Part shown: piece after piece, positions 14,584 to 22,573 of the stretch | Numbering within the stretch: the stretch's first letter is position 1 | Layout: the number at the start of each line of letters is the position of its first letter | Source of the DNA: Chrysochromulina tobinii | Lineage: Eukaryota > Haptophyta > Prymnesiales > Chrysochromulinaceae | NCBI GenBank assembly: GCA_001275005.1 | Contig: JWZX01002981.1 | Location: forward strand, 1 to 22,763 | Length of the DNA stretch: 22,763 nucleotides | Direction of reading: 5' to 3' | Program-made: the position numbers and the translations under genes | Notes under the pieces: model-generated | What the model saw: only the letters and a program-made list of their open reading frames with translations | What the model was told of the DNA's origin: nothing | Database searches by the model: none

Positions 14584-16414
14584 CTAGAGCTCGAGCTCCT
14601 CATCCATGTAGACGCCACTCGGCAGCTCCTTGACGCCTGCGCCGCGGTTGATGACCGTCACGTCGCCTTCGAAGGCGACCTCGTTGCCAATCGTGACGCG
14701 ACCGACGATTTTGAGGCTCGTGCAGCGGCGCAGGCTGGGCGGGCCACACGGCAGCAAGCTCTTGAGTGACGTGGCATCCTTGTAGAAACGCGCGTCGAGG
14801 GAGATGAACGGCGGCTGGCCGTGACGCGATGCATGCAGCACACGCTCCCCCGCCGAGCCGTTCACATACTCGTACGCGTCCGACATGAAGGCGAACTCCT
14901 CGGCCGCACTCCGAGGTATACTCGCACTGCCACCACTGCCACCACTGCCACCGCCGCCGCCCTCACCGTCACGATGATCTCCGCTGGCTCCAGTTTGACG
15001 TGGGCGGCAGCGCTCGGTCGCGGAGGCGACGGCGCCATGCCAGCCCTCGAGGCAGTTACGCAGGGCGGTCCATCCCCCGATCCTCTCTGTCGCAAAGCCG
15101 AAGCAACGCTCGACGGCGCTCTGCCGTGCCATGTGCTGACGCACAAAGTCACAATAAGCGTCGAACGAGACGGTACCTGTGCCCGAGGCGGCAGCCGCGT
15201 GCGCAAACTCCTCCTCGCCGATCGTCAGGCCGAAGGGCGCGACGCAGGCATCAAGCACGGCATCCTGGAGCTGCTTGGCAGTCCGCAGCGCGCTCACATT
15301 CTTGACGATCGGCGCAGACCGCTCGAAGGCGAGCTGCAGCCGGCATCGCGTTTCGTCACTGAGCGCCTCGCCGAGCATCCCCGCCTCACGCTCGCACCGT
15401 AGCTGCTCCACCAGCTCGTGCGCGGCGTCAATCTGGCAACGGCTGTGCGCGAGCATCACCTTGAGTGCATCGATCTCCGCCCGTGTCGTGGATAGGCCCA
15501 CTTCGAGCTCCTCGGCTGCGGCCGCCGCCTTCGCCGCCTTCGCCGCCGCCGCCGTCGCCGTCGCCCGCCGCCGTCGCCATCGCGCTCGCCGTGTCTGCCG
15601 CCGTCGCGGCCGCGTCCGCCGCGGCTGCGTCGCGAGCGGCCGCACCCTCTCGGAGTTGGGCGAGCTGCGCCTGCAGCTGCTCGACTGTACTGCTCCTCTC
15701 TGCTGCCTTGAGATCGCGAAGCTGGCTTTGCGTCTCCGCCAGCTTCTGTGCCACCTTGAGATCGCGAAGCTCGGCTCGCGTCTCCGCAAGCTGCGCCTGC
15801 AGCTGTTGCACCAAGACGGCCGCGGACGAGGCGGCGACGGACGCGTGGGCACGGGCACGCTCCACTGCGGCGCTGTTGCGCGTCGTGGAGCCCGCCGCCG
15901 CCGAAGGCAAGCCCGCGTCTGAAGCAGGCGCTTCGGGCAGCTCATTGTCGACGGCGTGCGCTTGGCGGCCGGCGGGTGGTGACTCTTGCCGCGCGTGCGG
16001 GCGCGCGCGTAGCGAGCGAGTGGCCTCAGCCTTCGTGGCCGCCGTGAGCTCGTGCACTTGTGGTGCCATGCCATCGTCAGCCGTGTCAATCGCGGCCGCT
16101 GCCAAAGGAGGATGGCGGCTGCCGTTGGCCACGAAGGACGCCGTCGGAGTCTGCTTCACGTGGTGTGGCGTCGGCTCTCTCATGAGTGAAGGACGTTGCG
16201 GCGGCGGCTCTCTCATGAGTGGACGCTCATCGTCGTCCTGGGTCGGCTCTCTCATGAGTGAAGGACGTTGCGGCGGCGGCTCTCTCATGAGTGGACGCTC
16301 ATCGTCGTCCTTCGGAGAAATAGTCACGGGTGGAGGCCGTGCCGCCTCAAGCCGTGCCGCCAGCGGCAAGTCGGCTTCCAAGGCGGCGAGCTGCGCCAGG
16401 AGCGCTGCCGCCAT
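14584..16414 (-). CDS. Chimeric coiled-coil / EF-hand-like / UGPase C-terminal domain protein (frameshifted)
   Basis: Read from the ATG at 16414, the product is about 608 residues if one base is skipped near 15564-15566. Order: Ala/Leu-rich start; two exact 24-residue repeats (DDDERPLMREPPP...); disordered linker; long coiled coil (VLVQQLQAQLAETRAELRDLK onward); alanine-rich helix where the frame changes; more coiled coil; an EF-hand-like segment (GTGTVSFDAYCDFV); Gly/Ser linker; and a final 108 residues matching the C-terminal beta-helix of UTP-glucose-1-phosphate uridylyltransferase (PFISLD, FYKD, PSLRRCTSLKIVGRVTIGNEVAFEGDVTV). The catalytic nucleotide-binding part of UGPase is absent, so no UGPase activity is expected. 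In true UGPases this domain mediates oligomerisation. The frame is open upstream to 16471 but only from TTG. Confidence 0.68.
14587..14910 (-). other. UGPase C-terminal beta-helix domain region
   Basis: This segment encodes the last 108 residues of the chimeric gene. The pattern SDAYEYVNG, PFISLD-x-RFYKD, GPPSLRRC-SLKI, then hexapeptide-like V-x-I-G-N-E-V-x-F-E-G-D-V matches the end of eukaryotic UDP-glucose pyrophosphorylases in both order and spacing. It is called from knowledge of the family, not from a search. Confidence 0.7.
15564..15566 (-). other. Apparent one-base frameshift in the chimeric gene
   Basis: Upstream of here coding character (LREGAAARDAAAADAAATAADTASA) lies in one frame; downstream (AAKAAAAAEELEVGL) it lies in another, one base on. 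Skipping one base of the CCC at 15564-15566 joins the two into a continuous alanine-rich helix. The old frame then ends after about 45 Gly/Arg-rich residues at 15428, and the new frame upstream is Arg/Ser-rich noise. A sequencing error in GC-rich repeats, a true mutation or a tiny unrecognised intron would all fit. Confidence 0.6.
16171..16314 (-). repeat. Two tandem copies of a 72-bp unit in coding sequence
   Basis: Units 16171-16242 and 16243-16314 are identical but for the last base or so, and each encodes 24 residues (DDDERPLMREPPPQRPSLMREP plus two). Each unit holds two GGCTCTCTCATGAGTG half-units, so the array came from an older internal duplication (about 36 bp) followed by a recent 72-bp duplication. 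Confidence 0.92.
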
Positions 16415-16624
16415 TTGCTTAGCCAGTTCCGAAGCGGGTGGGATCGGGGGATACAAAAGTTCCTCTGCCAAAACTCACTCCAACCCGTTTTCCCCCAGGG
16501 CCCACAGGGGTGTCGGCCCGGCGCGGTAGTCCCCATTCACAATGAGAATGGAGGGGCTGGACAAAACTTGCAAGAATCGTTTGTGTTTGACTAGCCGCGT
16601 CTCCACCGTCTGCGTATTGTCTCA
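16415..16624. promoter_or_regulatory. Divergent promoter between the chimeric gene and the PDZ/IQ gene
   Basis: The two ATGs (16414 minus, 16625 plus) are 210 bp apart. The stretch has lower GC than its flanks. A minus-strand stop just beyond 16471 limits the chimeric frame. A possible splice acceptor (TTTTGGCAG on the minus strand, about 16465-16473) would allow an upstream exon for the chimera. Confidence 0.4.
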
Positions 16625-19057
16625 ATGGGTGCTGCTCAAAGTGCAGCGGATGACGACGGCGGTTGTGACTCGCCGTCGTCGCTGCCCGACGTCGCCCAAC
16701 TCCTCGGCGGCTCGTCGGAAGCGAGAGCAAGCCACGACCTGGCGCTCCTGATGGCGTCGTCGCCGTCTGTGCGGCGAATCACTTTCCAGGCCTACTTTGC
16801 GAGCTACTATTTTTTCTTGTGGGCGTCGCACGTGAAGCAGCAACGACGCAGGCGGATCGTGCTCGACATATTAGCCCGGTCGACACCCACGCCCGCGGCC
16901 GCGGCAGCGCTGAAAAGCCTACGCTCTCCTGCAGCAGCGCCACCCAGCGCAGCAGCGGCACGGCCGGTTCGCGGCCTGAGCATGTCGCACACTGCACCGG
17001 CTTCGCCGCAGCCCACGGGCGCCCTGGAGCCACTGCGAGGCTGCCCCGCCAGCAGCAGCAGCAGCAGCAGCCCCAGAGATCGGTTGATCACGTTTGGCTC
17101 AAAAGCGAACCGATTCGGCGTGAGCCCGCCCAGCCCGGAGATCAGCCCAGCCAAACCCGCGGGCGGCGCCGTCGTCGCTTATGGAGGCCCGCGGCAGCGG
17201 GCTGCAGCAGGGGTAACGGCGATCGCCGAGGTGATAACGGCTGTGAAGACGCCGTCGCCACCGTCCTCACCAGTCAAGGCAGTTGTCGACAGCAGCTCGA
17301 GCGTGACGCCTCCGCTGCCCGAGAGCGCTGCCAGCCGCGCTGGCGGTGCTGCAACTGCGGCGTGCGGCTGCAGTAGACCGCGCCAACGCACGCCGCGCCA
17401 AAGCATGCCGCTGCTGGCGCCCTCGCAACCTGCGGCAGCCGGCGGAAGCAGCAGCGCCGCGCGCCACACGGCTGCGCGCAACCCCGTGGCGGTTGCTGCC
17501 TGCGTGGCTGCCGCTGCAGCAGTAGTAGCAGCAGCCCAGGCAGTTGCATCAGCTCCCACGGAGCCGGCTCCGAGCTCCATGGCGAGCGCATGGATCTGCG
17601 GACCGGTCGACACGCTGCTGCACGAGGGCCGTCTTGACGAGGCGATCCAGGCTGGCTGGCTGGGCGATGCGGACGAGCTCGCTTTGCTCAATGGGACCTT
17701 CCCCGGAGCGACGACGCACGTCGTGACGATCTCACGCGCCGACGGGCAGCTCGGGCTGTACATGAGCCTCGACACGGGGGCACCCCTGATCGACGAGGTC
17801 GTCGTGGGCGGCGCCGCGCACAAGGCGGGCGGGCTACAGGAGTGGGATTGCATCTCCGCCGTGGAGGGGCGCCCCGTCTTCACGCTGCAGGCTACCCTGA
17901 AGGCTCTGAGCGCCGTCCCCATGAATCAGCCGACCATCCGGCTGCAGGTGCGCCGGTTACCTCCATATGCCGAGCTGGCGGGGATCAAGCGGCTCACCCA
18001 GGACGGGATCGTAGCTGCGGCCACCCCGACCACCGCCGAGCCACGACGACCACCAACACCACCACCACCACCTCCACCACCTCCACCTCCGCCTCCGGCG
18101 TTGGTGAAGGAGGAGGGCGCCGTGGCGGGCGCTCCTCCTGCTTCTTCGATTGCATCCTTCGGCCTGCCTCGGGCGCTGTCAATCTCGGCGCCGGGCCGGA
18201 AAGCCGAGCACCTCGAGTTCTCCGCCGCCACAGCTCGTCGTCAGGAGGCGGCCGCTGTGCGGCGGCTCGAGATGAAGCGCGAGACAGCCCAGCGGCTCGA
18301 GCGGCTGGCGCGAGCTGGCCAGCATGCCGAGGAGCGTGCGGCTCAAGAGGCGGCTGTGGCGGCCGAGGTGGCGCGCGCGGCGCAACGCGCCAAGGAGGAG
18401 CGCTGGCGTGCGGCGCGCGCGGCCGAGCGAGAGAAGATGCGACAGCTCACTGTCGAGAGGTACCTGTCGAAGGCCCAATCGGTGCTTGCGGATTTGACGA
18501 AACAACTCGCGGCCAAACGGGACGTGGACTTCTGCGCAACGGTCGTCCAGACGTACGTGCGACGGATGCTGGCGCGCCGCCAAGCGCTGCGGGAGCGTGC
18601 GGCGCGGTTGGATCGAACGATGCGCGAGCAGCGCGAGATCTGGCAAGCTCGCGAAATCTGGCGGCTTCGGCAGGCTGCGAGCATGCTTGCGAGGGAGGAT
18701 AACATGCTACAGCTGCCACAGCCTCCATGGCCGCCACAGCCGCCATTGCCGCCACGGCCGTCAGCGCCGCTGCAGCCGCCGCCGCCGCCGTCGTCGTCAT
18801 CGCTGCAGCCGCCGCCGCCGTCCTCGCAGCCGCCGTCCTCGCAGCCGCCGCCGCCGCCATCGGGCGTCACGCTCGATGAGATGTTGCACCTGGAAGACAA
18901 TGAGGATGACAAGGACGAGTTCGTGTCACTCCCCCTCGAAAAGAAGCCAAAGCCCCCGGCACGTAGACCCTCTCTAGAGGCGATGCTGACCGAGTCGATG
19001 CGAGAGCGATTCAGCAATCTTAATGCACCGCTCGTGGTCGCATCGTCTCCCATTTAG
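16625..19057 (+). CDS. PDZ / coiled-coil / IQ-motif protein with polyproline runs
   Basis: 810 residues from an ATG giving MGAAQSAA, a fair N-myristoylation signal (Gly2, small residue at 6). Residues 100-340 are Ser/Ala/Pro-rich with an eight-serine run near 143-150. A PDZ domain covers about 365-446: GLYMSLDTGAPLIDEVVVGGAAHKAGGL matches the carboxylate loop, strands and GG-L turn. A polyproline run lies near 477-491, a basic/acidic coiled coil near 525-635, and an IQ-like motif near 638-658 (VVQTYVRRMLARRQALRER), suggesting calmodulin or centrin binding. A second proline-rich region (about 700-746) precedes an acidic tail. Such proteins act as membrane-linked scaffolds; the partner is unknown. 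The mix resembles formin-like or axonemal scaffolds, but no FH2 domain is present. Confidence 0.8.
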   Translation: MGAAQSAADDDGGCDSPSSLPDVAQLLGGSSEARASHDLALLMASSPSVRRITFQAYFASYYFFLWASHVKQQRRRRIVLDILARSTPTPAAAAALKSLRSPAAAPPSAAAARPVRGLSMSHTAPASPQPTGALEPLRGCPASSSSSSSPRDRLITFGSKANRFGVSPPSPEISPAKPAGGAVVAYGGPRQRAAAGVTAIAEVITAVKTPSPPSSPVKAVVDSSSSVTPPLPESAASRAGGAATAACGCSRPRQRTPRQSMPLLAPSQPAAAGGSSSAARHTAARNPVAVAACVAAAAAVVAAAQAVASAPTEPAPSSMASAWICGPVDTLLHEGRLDEAIQAGWLGDADELALLNGTFPGATTHVVTISRADGQLGLYMSLDTGAPLIDEVVVGGAAHKAGGLQEWDCISAVEGRPVFTLQATLKALSAVPMNQPTIRLQVRRLPPYAELAGIKRLTQDGIVAAATPTTAEPRRPPTPPPPPPPPPPPPPALVKEEGAVAGAPPASSIASFGLPRALSISAPGRKAEHLEFSAATARRQEAAAVRRLEMKRETAQRLERLARAGQHAEERAAQEAAVAAEVARAAQRAKEERWRAARAAEREKMRQLTVERYLSKAQSVLADLTKQLAAKRDVDFCATVVQTYVRRMLARRQALRERAARLDRTMREQREIWQAREIWRLRQAASMLAREDNMLQLPQPPWPPQPPLPPRPSAPLQPPPPPSSSSLQPPPPSSQPPSSQPPPPPSGVTLDEMLHLEDNEDDKDEFVSLPLEKKPKPPARRPSLEAMLTESMRERFSNLNAPLVVASSPI
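18053..18100 (+). repeat. Proline-codon repeat (CCA/CCT/CCG)
   Basis: Proline codons CCA, CCT and CCG encode about 13 prolines in a row within residues 477-491 of the PDZ protein. The mixed codon use suggests selection for proline and not a fresh slippage product. Confidence 0.8.
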
Positions 19058-19498
19058 AGCATCACTTCGTGCGGCTTCTGGCCCCGGCGGCTTCATGGTC
19101 TTCGGTTTGCGGAGCGGCGGATGTCAAGATTCAAGCCTCGCGATGGGTACCCTCAGACGCACCGGAGTGCGGAGACGCACCGGTGAAACCTCCACGATGT
19201 GAGTCACAGAGTCAGGGAGACGCGTTGTCAGTTCGTGCGTCACGGATCAGAACACATATTAGATTGCTACAAATACGGTAACCCCGAGACAGGACACACT
19301 CCTGCCACAATGAACAGACATAAACACATATTGGCCGGGCGGCCGCGCGAGGCGGGCCGAGGCGCGAGGAATGGAGAGAAGGAGAATGGCGGCTCACCCA
19401 ACCGCAATCTCCAATCACACTCACCCACAAGGTGAAAAGGGAGGCCTCTGAGAGAGTCGCACCGTGAGTTGACCATCCGAGTTGGAGCTCCAACCGTT
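19058..19498. other. Convergent 3' spacer
   Basis: 441 bp between the stops of the PDZ gene (+) and tyrosine aminotransferase (-). It holds a duplicated AGACGCACCGG (about 19158-19183) and otherwise only short frames without protein character. It probably contains both 3' UTRs. Confidence 0.45.
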
Positions 19499-20953
19499 TC
19501 ACCCGCCGCCGTCGACACTCACAGCGTGCCTGTTGCAGAAGGCCTCAATACGGTCAAACGCGTCGGCAAGCGCCGAGCGTGGGCCCGAAAAGACGACACG
19601 GAAGAAGTGCTCGACGCCGAAGCACGCGCCAGGCAGCACGAAGACAGCCTCCTCGGACAGAAGACGCTCGACGAACTCGGCGTCGTTTGCAAAGGCGGGG
19701 AGCACTGTGGGGTCGTACTGGACCATCACGTACATCGCGCCCTGCGGAGCCACGGGCTGCAGGCCGCGGATACGCGCGAGGCGCTCGTACGTGAACGCCG
19801 CGCTGTCCTGCAGCGTGCGCATGTAGTGCGCGTCCGCGGCGGCAAGCGACGCGGCCTCGGCGCTGCCCGGTTTGGGGCAGAGCACCCGTGGAATCGCGCC
19901 TTGCACAAGCGTGTTCGCGCCGGAGATGAGCTGCGTGAGGCGGCCGAAGCCTTCGCGGACCGCGCCGAGAGCGCCAACGGGGTCATGCAGCAGGATCCAG
20001 CCCACGCGCCAGCCGGGCACCAGGAACTGCTTGGCGAGGCCGCCCACGGAGACGATGGGCACGTCCTCGGAGAGCGCTGCGAGCGGATGGAACGGGTGGC
20101 CCTCAAACGTCATCTCTCCGTAGATCTCGTCAGCGATGATGGGGAGCGTGTGGCGGCGTGCGATGTCGAGCAGCCCCTCGAGGTGCTCGCGCGGAAACAC
20201 CGATCCGCATGGGTTGGACGGGTTGTTGATCACGAGCGCCTTGGTCCGTGCGTCGATGAGAGCCTCAAGCTGCTCGAGGTCCGCCTGCCACCCCTTCTCG
20301 GGCAGAAGATCGTACTCGCGCACGCTCGCGCCCTGCGACTCGGCGAGGACCTGGTAGAGCGGGAAGCCCGGCCTCGGAACCAGCAGGTTGTCGCCCTCGT
20401 CGAGCATCCCGTTGATCGCGATCTCGAGCGCGCCCGAGCAGCCGCTCGCGATGATCACATCCTCAGGCTTGTACACGCATGTGCTTGTCGAGAAGCGCTT
20501 GGCGACGGCGGCGCGCGCGGCGTCGAGGCCGGACGATGCGCCGTACCCATTGAACTTGCCCTCGCGGATGAGCGCGATCATAGTTTCGTTGAGCACCTCG
20601 GGCGCCTGCAGGTTGCCGAAAGCTGTAGGGTCGCCCAGCGAAAGGGGGATGACGGGCTTGCCCGGGATGGGATCCCGCTTCTGCGACGTTATCTTCTCCA
20701 TAATTTTTCGGATCGGGTTGGATGTGCGCTGTGCCTTGATGGACATGGGCACGTGCCAGATCTTGGCCCGCTTGGGCTCCAACGTGCCAGGAGTCACCAC
20801 CTCCGTGATGTCCGACTCGGCGCCATATGTGGAGTCGGCGTCCCACGCCGAGGAAGGCCGAGCTTTCGCCTTCGACGATGACGACGATGGCACGGATGGC
20901 AACTGGATGTGGCCGAAGTTGAAGTTCAGTTTGCCCGGTTGTTGTAGCGCCAT
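19499..20953 (-). CDS. TAT: Tyrosine aminotransferase (class I PLP aminotransferase)
   Basis: 484 residues from an ATG in good context (CGCATGG). After a variable N-terminal extension of about 65 residues, the sequence follows animal and plant tyrosine aminotransferases almost motif by motif: SNPIRKIMEKI, SLGDPTAFGNL, GKFNGYGASSG, ASGCSGALEIAI, LVPRPGFPLYQVLAES, LLPEKGW, NNPSNPCGSVF, IIADEIYGEM, VSVGGLAKQFLVPGWRVGW, GAMYVMV and FFRVVFSGP. PLP-site residues are visible: Asn near 247, Asp near 275, Tyr near 278, Schiff-base Lys near 308 and the substrate-carboxylate Arg near 451. It moves the amino group of tyrosine to 2-oxoglutarate, giving 4-hydroxyphenylpyruvate, the first step to tyrosine breakdown or to homogentisate for tocopherol and plastoquinone. 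No clear targeting peptide is seen, so it is probably cytosolic. Confidence 0.96.
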   Translation of the reverse strand: MALQQPGKLNFNFGHIQLPSVPSSSSSKAKARPSSAWDADSTYGAESDITEVVTPGTLEPKRAKIWHVPMSIKAQRTSNPIRKIMEKITSQKRDPIPGKPVIPLSLGDPTAFGNLQAPEVLNETMIALIREGKFNGYGASSGLDAARAAVAKRFSTSTCVYKPEDVIIASGCSGALEIAINGMLDEGDNLLVPRPGFPLYQVLAESQGASVREYDLLPEKGWQADLEQLEALIDARTKALVINNPSNPCGSVFPREHLEGLLDIARRHTLPIIADEIYGEMTFEGHPFHPLAALSEDVPIVSVGGLAKQFLVPGWRVGWILLHDPVGALGAVREGFGRLTQLISGANTLVQGAIPRVLCPKPGSAEAASLAAADAHYMRTLQDSAAFTYERLARIRGLQPVAPQGAMYVMVQYDPTVLPAFANDAEFVERLLSEEAVFVLPGACFGVEHFFRVVFSGPRSALADAFDRIEAFCNRHAVSVDGGG

Positions 20954-21470
20954 GCGGATGGATTGTCACGGATGGTGTAATACGGATGGATATCTTGAGG
21001 AAAGCGGGCGCCGGAAGGATTGACACGGGAGTGCAGGACGGATGGATTTTGTGGAAAGAGGGCGCGCGACGTTGACGAATCTCTCTTGAAGCTTTGCGTT
21101 CGAACCGAACCCAGAACATGACGCATTTGGTCCCTTGACGGAGCCTTGACGGAGCCACGAAGTAGTCCCGTTTCGCGACGATGTCGTGGCGCTCGTTTTC
21201 CGTTTCACGACTTGAGGACTTTGTTCCCTTACCACTCAAGACAGCGGCCGGAAAACCCGGGACGCGGCTCTGCCTCATCGAGGCGCGCAACCCCGTCGCA
21301 GCGCATGCTCGAGGCCATAACCTCGAATTTGGGGCTCCAGTCCAGAGCCAACTCGTCCAGGGTGTGGGAACAACGAGCTCGGGGCGCGCGCCGCGCAAAA
21401 AGGCCGTGCCGCGGCGCTCGTACAGCACTGCGTCTTCATACTCTTCATCTTCATCGAGCATGCTCATGGC
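20954..21470. other. Upstream region of tyrosine aminotransferase with CGGATGGAT repeats
   Basis: Repeats of CGGATGGAT or close variants occur at 20955, 20969-20975, 20983 and 21039. The remainder holds a possible minus-strand exon described separately. The tyrosine aminotransferase promoter on the minus strand should lie here. Confidence 0.4.
21232..21467 (-). CDS. Possible short exon upstream of tyrosine aminotransferase
   Basis: A minus-strand ATG at 21467 opens an acidic start (MSMLDEDEEYEDAVLYERRG) with GC-rich third positions in part of its length. It runs to a GTAAGG at 21232-21227 on the minus strand, a good 5' splice signal. An acceptor such as CTTTCCTCAAG near 21000 could join it to the aminotransferase transcript, or it may be a separate small gene. 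Protein character fades after about 30 residues, and an acidic run can be the antisense of a Ser-rich frame, so support is weak. Confidence 0.22.
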
Positions 21471-21597
21471 GTGGAGGAGTCCGATAGATCAAAGGGCGAC
21501 GATTCGAATGATGCTACATCCGACGTACCAATCGCCGTCCTAGACGTTAACGACACTCGGACGACCTGCTCCGCAGTCGCCGCGTGCTGTGAGGGGT

Positions 21598-21920
21598 GCC
21601 AAGCGACACGCACGCTGCAGCTGGTGCAGGCGATGCGCTCAACCAACGTACGCGCCGACGCGATCATGTTCAACTCGGCGCTGAATGCGCACGCGCGCAA
21701 CCGACTGCCGCTGTGGAAGCCCCGCGCGCTAGCTGCCGCGCGACATGCGCGTGCAGCGCCAAGCGACACACGCGATGTAGCTGGTGCAGGCAATACGCTC
21801 AGCCAACGTGCGCGCCGACGCGCCAACGTGCGCGCCGACGCGATCGTGTGAAACTCGGCGGTGAGTGCGTACGAGCGCAACCGGCCGCCGCTGCGGACGC
21901 CCGCGCGCCAATGCCGCGTT
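21598..21920 (+). repeat. Two diverged copies of a 160-bp PPR-coding unit
   Basis: GCCAAGCGACAC at 21598 and 21758 begins each copy; both continue through GCTGGTGCAGGC, AACGT(A/G)CGCGCCGACGCGATC and AACTCGGCG to CGCGCG. The unit holds more than one 35-residue PPR motif, as expected for a repeat duplicated as a block. Confidence 0.8.
21803..21842 (+). repeat. 20-bp tandem duplication in the second PPR copy
   Basis: CCAACGTGCGCGCCGACGCG occurs twice in a row (21803-21822, 21823-21842). Copy one of the PPR unit has it once. Because 20 is not a multiple of three, the duplication shifts the frame. Confidence 0.95.
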
Positions 21921-22189
21921 TCATGCAACGCTGGGGCTTTCCGCCCACCACGGCCTCCTACTGCGAGCTCCAGACACTACGTCATAATTCGGCGCTCGCT
22001 CCGAGCGCCGAGCGGCCCGGACGGCATGGTGGCTCTTTGGCAGCGGGCGACGAGCTCAGGCCCGCGCTGCTCACCAAGGTGGTCAAGCTGTATAGCTCGT
22101 ATGCAGCGCTCGACGGCGCACGGCGGCGACCTAGTGCGACACGCTTGACTCCGACGCCGATTAACGCCTACCCCACGCTCGCCCCATGA

Positions 22190-22332
22190 CAGTAGCGCGC
22201 ATCCAGTGCAGAGTACTGCAGCACAAGTACAGTAGGATACACTCGTGCAAAGAACCACATGATGCCAATACGAAATGAGAATTAAAAGACAAGTTTGCGG
22301 TAGTTTGCGGTTGGTGCGTCGCACACCACGCT
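22190..22332. other. Short AT-richer spacer
   Basis: This stretch lies between two gene remnants. It has a small direct repeat (AGTTTGCGGT at 22291 and 22302). No gene is seen. Confidence 0.4.
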
Positions 22333-22573
22333 CTATCCGGCCGAGGGCTTCTTGAGGTTGGCGCCGAGCGCATCGACTGGCCCATCTGCTCGATCTCCGC
22401 TTGCTTTTCGCTCGCCCGTACTGCGCCTTCTCGACCGCCGCCTGCAGCTCGCGCTCGGCCGCGTTGCGCTGCGCGCCCGCCTCGGCGAGCTGGTGGCGCG
22501 TATCGATCTCGATGTCCGTCTCCTTGCGCTCGAGCAGGGCCGCTGTTACAACCAGATCTCCGGCATGTGCACG
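22333..22573 (-). pseudogene. Frameshifted 3' remnant of a coiled-coil protein gene
   Basis: The minus strand gives good coiled-coil sequence in one frame (LLERKETDIEIDTRHQLAEA, then AERELQAAVEKAQ), then in a second frame (RASEKQAEIEQMGQS), then in a third (DALGANLKKPSAG followed by TAG at 22333-22335). Joined, these would form one continuous helix with a natural end, so the segment looks like the last 75 or so codons of a gene with at least two single-base changes. No start is seen and the sequence upstream (22574-22763) lacks coding character. The parent family was not recognised. Confidence 0.5.

Larger units (their letters stand above)
21471..22189 (+). pseudogene. Decayed pentatricopeptide-repeat (PPR) gene fragment
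   Basis: The plus frame from 21471 (GTG, no ATG) encodes a PPR-like stretch: CSAVAACCEG, LQLVQAMRSTNVRADAIMFNSALNAHARN, close to the PPR pattern of paired helices ending in V-x-P/A-D-x-x-x-Y/F-N-S/A. A second copy begins at 21758 (offset 160 bp) but is broken: its NSA motif follows a TGA where the first copy has TTC, and a 20-bp tandem duplication shifts the frame. A third fragment reads MQRWGFPPTTASYC in another frame, then coding character fades by 22189. PPR proteins bind organellar RNA. This copy is probably not functional, though sequencing errors could mimic some of the breaks. Confidence 0.6.

Noticed and set aside
14584-16089. Single 501-residue protein beginning at 16089
   Set aside because: Its first 170 or so residues are Arg/Ser-rich noise, while the overlapping frame holds clean repeats and heptads; a frame-shifted join fits better.
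15465-16529. 354-codon plus-strand frame
   Set aside because: Ser/Ala/Cys-rich antisense of the coiled-coil chimera; the charged heptads lie on the minus strand.
19469-20881. 470-codon plus-strand frame
   Set aside because: Antisense of tyrosine aminotransferase, whose motifs and active-site residues are all present on the minus strand.
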